From Prevotella sp. CAG:1031 (GTDB lineage: Bacteria; Bacteroidota; Bacteroidia; Bacteroidales; Muribaculaceae), in assembly GCA_000431215.1 (NCBI GenBank), contig HF985617.1, positions 1-17,774 of the forward strand: 17,774 nucleotides of DNA, written 5' to 3'. Below are positions 6,973 through 11,949 of this stretch, one piece after another. A model generated the notes under the pieces. The model was not told the DNA's origin and made no database searches. It saw nothing but the letters and a program-made list of their open reading frames with translations. A program made the translations under genes and the position numbers. Within the stretch, counting starts at the first letter, position 1, and each line of letters begins with the position of its first letter.

Positions 6973-8295
6973 TTATCGGTTAAAGCGGAGAGCACGGCCG
7001 CGCACTGCGGTGTCGACCTTTATTCCGTCGAAGACCCGGCGGCCGTTGAGCCATGTCGAGGCGACTGCCCAGTCGAGGGTGGCGCCGGCGAGGGGAGTCC
7101 AGCCGCAACGGCTGACGACGTCGGCGTCGCTGACAGTGTGGCGCCAGCGTTCGGCGAGCACAAGGTCGGCGTAGGCGCCCGGCCGCAGGAATCCGCGGTC
7201 GGCGATTCCGTAGAGCCGGGCCGGATTATGGGCCATAAGCTCTGCGGCGCGTTCGGCACCGAGCAGGGTCAGCATGGCCGGCAGCGAAAACTGAAGCATC
7301 GGCATTCCCGACGCGGCGGTCAGAACATCGCCGGCCTTGTCGGAGAGCCGGTGGGGAGCATGGTCTGTAGCTATGGTGTCGATGCGGCCTTCAGCAATGG
7401 CTGCCAGCAATGCCTCGCGGTCATCCTTGACTGCGGGATTGCATTTTATGCGGGCGCCCAGACGGGCGTAGTCGGCCGAACTGAAAAGGAGATACTGCGG
7501 ACAGGTCTCGGCGGTGATGCGCTTCGCGGCGACATCGCCCGGCTCGAAGAGTAGCGCTTCTTCGGCGGTCGAGACATGGAGCACGTGGAGGCGCGAGCCG
7601 TGGGCTTTGGCCAGCTCTATGGCGCGCTGCGTAGCCAGCAGGCAGGCACGGCGGGTGCGGATGTCGGGGTGGCGCGCTATTGAGAGGTCGCCCGACGCCG
7701 CCACGGCGGCGCGGCAGCGCGCTATCTCGGCCTCGTCCTCGGCATGAACGGCTATCAGGGCGTCGACACGCCCGAAAATATCGTCGAGAGCCGTGCGGCG
7801 GTCGACGAGCATATTCCCTGTCGACGACCCCAGAAAGACCTTCACTCCGGCAACCCGCGAATAATCGGCCTGCAGAAGCTCGTCGAGATTCGTGTTGGTG
7901 GCTCCGAGATAGAAGGCATAGTTTGCAGTGGCCACGGCTGCAGCCCGCTGCTCCTTGGCCTCGAGGGCCGCAAGAGTGGTAGTGGCGGGGCGCGTGTTGG
8001 GCATATCGATTATCGACGTGACGCCTCCGGCGGCGGCGGCTGCGCTTTCCGAGGCCATGTCCCCTTTCTCGGTCAGGCCCGGATCGCGGGTGTGGACATG
8101 CTCGTCAATGACGCCCGGAAGGAGTGTCTTGCCTGCGGCATCTTCAACGCTACGGGCCGAGGCCACGACCTCGGCGGGGGCATCCCCCACTCCGATAGCG
8201 GCAATGCGCTCGTCCGCGACTGCAAGCCAGCCCCGGAAGCTCGCTCCCTCGTTGACGATAAGAGCATCGCGAATCAGCAGGTCAACTGTTTCCAT
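6973..8295 (-). CDS. pyrC: Dihydroorotase (class I amidohydrolase)
   Basis: This 440-residue protein has the full amidohydrolase metal site in order: HVH at 66-68 followed by TRDPG, a candidate carboxylated lysine Lys152 in GVKVFLGSSTGNM, His184 in AVHAEDE, His240 in HVLHVSTAEE, and Asp311 in ATDHAPH. DEHVHTRDPGLTEKGD and DMPNT are typical of class I dihydroorotases and distinguish it from hydantoinase and allantoinase. The reaction is reversible cyclisation of carbamoyl-aspartate to dihydroorotate in de novo pyrimidine synthesis. An inactive PyrC-like paralogue is unlikely because all ligands are present. Its ATG overlaps the stop of the glycosyltransferase by one base (TGATG on the coding strand), so it is probably coupled to it. 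Confidence 0.93.
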   Translation of the reverse strand: METVDLLIRDALIVNEGASFRGWLAVADERIAAIGVGDAPAEVVASARSVEDAAGKTLLPGVIDEHVHTRDPGLTEKGDMASESAAAAAGGVTSIIDMPNTRPATTTLAALEAKEQRAAAVATANYAFYLGATNTNLDELLQADYSRVAGVKVFLGSSTGNMLVDRRTALDDIFGRVDALIAVHAEDEAEIARCRAAVAASGDLSIARHPDIRTRRACLLATQRAIELAKAHGSRLHVLHVSTAEEALLFEPGDVAAKRITAETCPQYLLFSSADYARLGARIKCNPAVKDDREALLAAIAEGRIDTIATDHAPHRLSDKAGDVLTAASGMPMLQFSLPAMLTLLGAERAAELMAHNPARLYGIADRGFLRPGAYADLVLAERWRHTVSDADVVSRCGWTPLAGATLDWAVASTWLNGRRVFDGIKVDTAVRGRALRFNR

Positions 8296-9056
8296 CAGTC
8301 TTTGCGTCGGTAATCGGGATATTTTTTGAACAGACTGCCGAGTTTCAGACGGACGACGCCGAAGACAGCCTCGCCGAAGATGCCCGACGACATCTTGCTC
8401 GTTCCGAGAACCCGGTTGACAAATATAATCGGCACTTCGGCAATCCTGAAGCCGTATTTATGTGCCGTGAATTTCATTTCTATCTGAAAGGCATAGCCCT
8501 TGAAGCGCACTTCTTTCAGCGGAAGTGCCTCAAGCACCCGGCGGGTGTAGCAGACAAAGCCTGCGGTGGTGTCGTGGACAGGCAGCCCGGTCACTATCCT
8601 GACATATTTCGAAGCGAAGTAGCTCATCAGCACGCGCCCCATAGGCCAGTTGACGACATTGACGCCCGAGACGTAGCGCGAGCCTACCGACATATCGGCT
8701 CCGTCGGCACACGCCTGCCTGAGTTTCTCGAGATCGGCGGGATTATGGCTGAAATCGGCGTCCATCTCGAATATATAATTATAGGCGGGGCGCTGAAGGG
8801 CCCAGTCGAATCCGGCCAGATAGGCCGTACCCAGTCCCTGCTTCCCCGGACGCTCCACGAGATTGACGCGGCCGGGATATTCGTTCATCTTGGCTCTGAC
8901 AATCGACGCCGTCCGGTCGGGCGAGCTGTCGTCGATGACAAGCACGTCCATCGGCGTGTTCAGCGCCATGACCGCATCAATTATCGCGGCGATATTCTCT
9001 TCCTCTTTATAGGTAGGGATTATCACCAGCGAATCGCGCGCGTCGGTCGCCGCCAT
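8295..9056 (-). CDS. Polyprenol monophosphomannose synthase-like glycosyltransferase (GT2)
   Basis: From the chosen start this is a 253-residue single-domain GT2 enzyme. It shows VIIPTYKEEENI (11-22), VIDDSSPDRT (40-49), the metal-binding DAD (99-101) in FEMDADFSHNP, GSRYVSG and TTAGFVCYTR, with the DPM1-type ending NRVLGTSKMS. No C-terminal membrane domain is present, as in soluble dolichyl-phosphate mannose synthases. It probably loads mannose or another hexose from a nucleotide sugar onto a polyprenyl phosphate at the cytoplasmic face. The frame runs open to 9188, and ATGs exist at 9074 and 9056. I prefer 9056 because the promoter at 9084-9114 would start the RNA only a few bases before 9074, and MAATDARDSLVIIPTY gives the usual short N-terminus. 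Confidence 0.88.
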   Translation of the reverse strand: MAATDARDSLVIIPTYKEEENIAAIIDAVMALNTPMDVLVIDDSSPDRTASIVRAKMNEYPGRVNLVERPGKQGLGTAYLAGFDWALQRPAYNYIFEMDADFSHNPADLEKLRQACADGADMSVGSRYVSGVNVVNWPMGRVLMSYFASKYVRIVTGLPVHDTTAGFVCYTRRVLEALPLKEVRFKGYAFQIEMKFTAHKYGFRIAEVPIIFVNRVLGTSKMSSGIFGEAVFGVVRLKLGSLFKKYPDYRRKD

Positions 9057-9083
9057 ATTTCTTTGTCTGTCCATAATACGCCG

Positions 9084-9114
9084 CAAATTTAACCGAAAAA
9101 AAAACCAAAAGCAA
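9084..9114 (-). promoter_or_regulatory. Bacteroidetes-type promoter for the GT2-pyrC-kor run
   Basis: In the minus sense, TTG (9114-9112), exactly 20 bases, then TAAATTTG (9091-9084) match the primary sigma consensus of Bacteroidetes (TTTG, 19-21 bases, TAnnTTTG). Transcription would begin around 9077, leaving a leader of about 20 bases before the ATG at 9056. The leader is A-rich (AAAGAAAT) and lacks a Shine-Dalgarno sequence, as is normal for the phylum. It is the only clear promoter for the seven-gene run. Confidence 0.7.
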
Positions 9115-9242
9115 GCTTCGGGAACGAAATCGCCCGCAATGCCGCATATTTTCAGTCCGGAACCACAGAAAAACCGACAATCGAACATTCGGCAGCGAAC
9201 AAAAGAGCGCCTGAAAGTGTATTCTATGGTGAACGGCCGATA

Positions 9243-9270
9243 TTGCGACGGCTGTCCTTATTCGTCGCAA
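9243..9270. repeat. Perfect 8-base inverted repeat between divergent promoters
   Basis: ttgcgacg (9243-9250) and cgtcgcaa (9263-9270) are exact reverse complements separated by 12 bases. The repeat lies about 57 bases upstream of the ompA -33 element and beyond the GT2 start point. It could be an operator for a dimeric regulator or a DNA hairpin. There is no T-run after it on either strand, so a terminator is unlikely. Confidence 0.45.
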
Positions 9271-9326
9271 CATGAGCCGGTTCAACTACTGATTTGTCAA
9301 ATTTTTCAAAAAAAGTTTAATCAATT

Positions 9327-9358
9327 TTTGGACAACTATTTACAAAACATTAACTTTG
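9327..9358 (+). promoter_or_regulatory. Bacteroidetes-type promoter of the ompA-like gene
   Basis: TTTG (9327-9330), 20 bases, then TAACTTTG (9351-9358) is a full match to the Bacteroidetes consensus. It is preceded by an A+T-rich stretch with A-runs that may act as an UP-like element. The start point would be near 9365, giving a leader of about 26 bases that is A+T-rich without a Shine-Dalgarno sequence. The match fits a highly expressed porin gene. Confidence 0.8.
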
Positions 9359-9390
9359 CGGCGATTTATCAACGTTAAACACCATTTATT

Positions 9391-10527
9391 ATGAAGAAAG
9401 TTTTACTTATGGCTGTTGCCATTGCCGGTGCAATGACAGTCAGTGCTCAGCAAGCTCAGGAGCACACTAACTTCGGTTCGAACTGGTCGATCGGTCTCGA
9501 CGGCGGTGTAACCACCCCCCTGACCCACCACGCCTTCTTCGGCAATATGCGCGGAACCGTAGGTATCCACATCAACAAACAGATCTCTTATGTTTTCGGT
9601 GCCGGTATCGAAGCCGCATGGGGCGTTAACACCTCAAGCTGGAACAACCTCGAGCGCAGCAACACCGCTTTCGACAGCCAGTATGTCGGCGCTTACGGAA
9701 CCATCAACCTGACAAACCTCTTCATGGGCTACAGCTGCGACTTCCGTCACTTCGGTCTTGAAGCCCTCCTCGGCGCAGGCTGGGGCCACGAATACTGGGC
9801 AAAGAGCCAGGCTCCTGACTGGAACTACTTCGCAACCAAAGTAGGCCTCAACATCAACTACAACGTCAATCCTTCGCTGACCCTCTCGCTCAAACCCGCC
9901 ATCGTATGGAACATGAGCGACGCCGGCGTAGCCCAGACTTCGGCCGCCTACAACGCCAATGCAGCTACTTTCAACTGCGCAATCGGTGTTACCTACAACT
10001 TCGGCAAAGGCTTCCCCTGCTTCGACTGCCCCGACTACAGCGCCCAGATCGCCGACCTCAACGGTCAGATCAACGACCTCCGCGGCCAGCTCAACGCTGC
10101 TAACGCAGCCCTCGCAACCGCTCAGGCCAGCAACGCCGCTCTCGCCAGCGAACTCGAAGCCTGCAAGAACCGTCAGCCTCAGGTTGTGAAAGAGGTCAAC
10201 AACAACCTCAACAGCGTCCGCTACGTCTTCTACAAGATCGGCAGCTCGACAATCACAGCCGATCAGCAGCCCAACGTTGAGATGATCGCTGCTTACCTCA
10301 AGAACCACAAGAACTCTAAAGTAGTCATCAAGGGTTATGCTTCGCCCGACGGCAACCTCGAGAACAACATCAAGCTCGCCAACCGCCGCGCTGAAAGCGT
10401 TAAGAACGCCCTCATCAACCGCTACAAGATCGCCGCTGACCGCATCACCGCTGAAGGCGAAGGCATCGGCAACATGTTCAGCGAGGAATCGTGGAACCGC
10501 GTTTCGATCTGCACAATCGAAGACTAA
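9391..10527 (+). CDS. OmpA-family outer membrane protein (beta barrel plus OmpA/MotB domain)
   Basis: This is a 378-residue protein. Residues 1-19 (MKKVLLMAVAIAGAMTVSA) form a signal peptide with cleavage before QQ. Residues of about 25-205 alternate in the way of an eight-stranded outer-membrane barrel rich in Gly, Trp and Tyr and end TYNFGKG. A short linker FPCFDCPD contains Cys210 and Cys213. A coiled-coil-like segment follows (about 216-255, repeated QI-DL-GQL-ANAAL). The OmpA domain (about 268-378) has VFYKIGSSTI, GYASPDGNLENN and LANRRAESVKNAL, the peptidoglycan-binding helix with its conserved Arg. It should anchor the outer membrane to peptidoglycan, like Porphyromonas Pgm6/7. Strong preference for C-ending codons (AAC, ATC, GCC) suggests high expression. 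The gene is monocistronic by its promoter and downstream hairpin. Confidence 0.92.
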   Translation: MKKVLLMAVAIAGAMTVSAQQAQEHTNFGSNWSIGLDGGVTTPLTHHAFFGNMRGTVGIHINKQISYVFGAGIEAAWGVNTSSWNNLERSNTAFDSQYVGAYGTINLTNLFMGYSCDFRHFGLEALLGAGWGHEYWAKSQAPDWNYFATKVGLNINYNVNPSLTLSLKPAIVWNMSDAGVAQTSAAYNANAATFNCAIGVTYNFGKGFPCFDCPDYSAQIADLNGQINDLRGQLNAANAALATAQASNAALASELEACKNRQPQVVKEVNNNLNSVRYVFYKIGSSTITADQQPNVEMIAAYLKNHKNSKVVIKGYASPDGNLENNIKLANRRAESVKNALINRYKIAADRITAEGEGIGNMFSEESWNRVSICTIED

Positions 10528-10554
10528 TCTCCCGACATATCTCAGATAACAGGC

Positions 10555-10581
10555 AGAGGCTGCGCCGATGGCGTAGCCTCT
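10555..10581 (+). terminator. Hairpin downstream of the ompA-like gene
   Basis: Arms agaggctgcgcc (10555-10566) and ggcgtagcctct (10570-10581) form a 12-bp stem with one G-U pair and a 3-base loop, 28 bases after the stop. The tail cttgtgttt is only moderately T-rich, so termination may be incomplete, or the stem may instead protect the 3' end. Confidence 0.6.
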
Positions 10582-10945
10582 CTTGTGTTTATCAGGCGCC
10601 TGAGACTGACAAAGAGTAGGAGGTAGTTAAGAATATCGGAAGCACGTCCCTACGCCATGGCGTTTCTGACGCCGATTTCATCTAAGTCAATAGCATTGAG
10701 ACACGCGCCTACATTCAAGACGGAAAATCATCTAAAAACGGCGCTCGGCGGCCTCAGTCCTCCTTTTTGGGATGGTTCTTCAGGACAGAACGCTTGATGC
10801 GCGAGAGCGACTGTTCGGTTATGCCGAGATAACGCGCCACCATCCGCGAAGGCAGTTCGCGGAACACTCGCCGCGGCAAATTCTCGTAGAGCTTGATATA
10901 GCGGTGTTCGGCGCTGTCCGACAATATAAAAGCTTTGTCTTCGCT

Positions 10946-10954
10946 ATACATTAT
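10946..10954. repeat. Target-site duplication, left copy
   Basis: atacattat directly abuts the left terminal inverted repeat and is identical to 11222-11230. A perfect 9-base duplication indicates a transposase-type insertion with a 9-base stagger. Confidence 0.85.
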
Positions 10955-10971
10955 TATTGGTGTCCGCTAAA
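10955..10971 (+). repeat. Left terminal inverted repeat
   Basis: tattggtgtccgctaaa; it matches the reverse complement of 11205-11221 at 16 of 17 positions. Confidence 0.85.
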
Positions 10972-10996
10972 ACTTTCAAGCCCTATTTGGCTTTTT

Positions 10997-11017
10997 ATTT
11001 TCCTCGGACAGCCGATA
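10997..11017 (-). repeat. Internal end-like direct repeat, copy 1
   Basis: This is a 21-base sequence with core cctcggacagccgata, exactly repeated at 11122-11142. Read on the minus strand, tatcggctgtccgagg resembles the element end tattggtgtccggta (one substitution and one extra base in the first 13 positions). Both internal copies point the same way as the right end. Confidence 0.75.
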
Positions 11018-11121
11018 TATTGAATGTGTAGGGGCTTTATTGTGAGATATAAGTCCATTAGAAGAGCTTAAATTGGGCAAATATGGCATCCTTGTCTATG
11101 CATACCATGCGAAAGGAGAAC

Positions 11122-11142
11122 ATTTTCCTCGGACAGCCGATA
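11122..11142 (-). repeat. Internal end-like direct repeat, copy 2
   Basis: This is identical over 21 bases to 10997-11017; the bases flanking the two copies differ, so the repeat is sharply bounded. The two copies enclose 104 bases. Confidence 0.75.
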
Positions 11143-11204
11143 CAAATACTGAAACAGGGGGCTTGTCAATGCATAAAATCACTGAAAATAGCCAAGTAAA
11201 CACG

Positions 11205-11221
11205 TTTACCGGACACCAATA
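11205..11221 (-). repeat. Right terminal inverted repeat
   Basis: tttaccggacaccaata, the inverted partner of 10955-10971. It overlaps the small palindrome gtaaac-ac-gtttac (11196-11209). Confidence 0.85.
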
Positions 11222-11230
11222 ATACATTAT
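11222..11230. repeat. Target-site duplication, right copy
   Basis: atacattat lies immediately after the right terminal repeat and is identical to 10946-10954. In the regulator frame it encodes the last intact codons (residues 141-143, IMY). Confidence 0.85.
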
Positions 11231-11839
11231 AACATTCTCGGCCATGCCGTACATCCAGATGGCGAATTCATGGCAACTGTGGAGATATTCACGAATAAAG
11301 CTGTCGGGCACACGCAGGACAGTTGTGGCAACAACGGCCTCCCAATGCATGAACGAAGGCTTGACATTGAAAAACGACGCGCCGTGGATAAGCAGCGTTC
11401 CCGGAGTTGCGAGACCGTGGAGAATAACCTTCGAGCCGCTCTCATAGAACGAGCCTACGAGACCGTCGATAATCACGTAGACGTCGCGTAGCTGACGCCC
11501 GGCCTTCATTATCATATATCCCCGGGGGAACGTTACAATCTCTCCAGCCTCGAACAGAGGGTCAAAAAGAGAAGGCGAGACTTTATACAAGCTCTCGTTT
11601 TCCGACATAATCTTCTTGATCTTGTCGATTATCTTGTCATCGGGTTTCATATAATCCGGGCTTCATAGGTTAAGGAACAAACAGACATCTCTCTATTCAG
11701 GCAACGGCAATTCGACCGCAATAATTATCAACCGCCGAAATTATCCGTAACATTTTGTCGGCAGACAGAGACCAATACCGCAATTTCGGGAGCCATTATT
11801 CTAAAAACGTACAATAGTAATCATTAAACGCAAAAAAAG

Positions 11840-11855
11840 TTTATCTTATGATAAA
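11840..11855. promoter_or_regulatory. Candidate operator: palindrome upstream of the T9SS protein promoter
   Basis: tttatc-ttat-gataaa has perfect 6-base arms around 4 bases. Its centre lies about 57 bases before the predicted start point, in the zone where Crp/Fnr-type activators often bind. The shape (short arms, 4-base spacer) recalls Fnr-type sites, but the arms differ from the classical TTGAT/ATCAA. Assignment to the neighbouring regulator is inference. Confidence 0.35.
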
Positions 11856-11870
11856 TAATAGCGGGCGGAA

Positions 11871-11901
11871 TTGGATTCGTATCGGCCAATCGTTATTTTT
11901 G
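11871..11901 (+). promoter_or_regulatory. Bacteroidetes-type promoter of the large T9SS protein gene
   Basis: TTG (11871-11873), 20 bases, then TATTTTTG (11894-11901) fits TTTG-N19-21-TAnnTTTG. The predicted start is near 11905, giving a leader of about 45 A+T-rich bases before the ATG at 11950, with no Shine-Dalgarno sequence. Confidence 0.72.
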
Positions 11902-11949
11902 CTAATAATCCTGTTATCATCCTACAATCATTCTATTTAATTCAGCATT

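Larger units (their letters stand above)
9057..9390. other. Divergent intergenic region between the GT2 and ompA-like genes
   Basis: These 334 bases hold no supported gene. Small open frames here start at positions without family resemblance. What can be seen is a minus-strand promoter (9084-9114), a perfect 8-base inverted repeat (9243-9270), an A+T-rich stretch from about 9295, and the ompA promoter (9327-9358). The A+T content rises sharply relative to the flanking genes. Confidence 0.7.
10955..11221. mobile_element. 267-bp non-autonomous MITE-like insertion element
   Basis: The element is bounded by terminal inverted repeats (16 of 17 bases identical) and a 9-base target duplication. It has no open frame resembling a transposase, so it would need to be mobilised by an enzyme encoded elsewhere. 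It is visibly more A+T-rich than the surrounding genes. Inside are two exact 21-base direct repeats that resemble the ends themselves, a short stem aagcc/ggctt followed by a T-rich run (10978-11001), and a palindrome gtaaac-ac-gtttac (11196-11209) next to the right end. A 9-base duplication fits some IS4-group and other DDE elements, but I cannot assign a family. The perfect duplication and frame restoration suggest a recent insertion. Confidence 0.85.
10754..11650 (-). pseudogene. Crp/Fnr-family transcriptional regulator interrupted by an insertion
   Basis: The 5' part (11650 down to 11222) encodes 143 residues of a cyclic-nucleotide-binding-like sensor domain (EIVTFPRGYMIMKAGRQLRDVYVIIDGLVG, then HGASFF and the dimerisation helix). 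The 3' part (10945 down to 10754) encodes 63 residues with a helix-turn-helix near the end (RMVARYLGITEQSLSRIKR). Between them lies the element at 10955-11221 and one extra 9-base copy. Deleting 10946-11221 joins codon 143 directly to the next codon in the same frame, giving a 206-residue regulator with no stop. As it stands, translation runs 41 residues into the element and stops at 11096, so the DNA-binding domain is lost. No heme or FeS cysteine set is seen in the sensor, and the effector is unknown. It is divergent from the giant secreted protein gene, a possible target. Confidence 0.88.
11651..11949. other. Divergent intergenic region between the broken regulator and the T9SS protein gene
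   Basis: These 299 bases are A+T-rich with no supported gene. The right half has a 6-base palindrome (11840-11855) and a clear promoter (11871-11901) for the rightward gene. For the leftward regulator gene I find no convincing promoter. Confidence 0.6.

Noticed and set aside
9057..9188. Extending the GT2 protein to 9188
   Set aside because: This would place the consensus promoter inside the gene and add residues (FWFFFRLNLRR) not typical of the family.
9634..10308. Minus-strand open frame (224 codons) opposite the ompA-like gene
   Set aside because: It is a Val/Glu/Ala-rich shadow produced by the strongly biased codons of the porin gene; no independent evidence.
10754..10951. A separate 65-residue DNA-binding protein
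   Set aside because: It starts within the target-site duplication and is the in-frame C-terminal end of the interrupted regulator.
10997..11142. CRISPR-like direct repeats
   Set aside because: Only two copies are present, 104 bases apart, inside a bounded mobile element, with no cas genes; they resemble the element ends.
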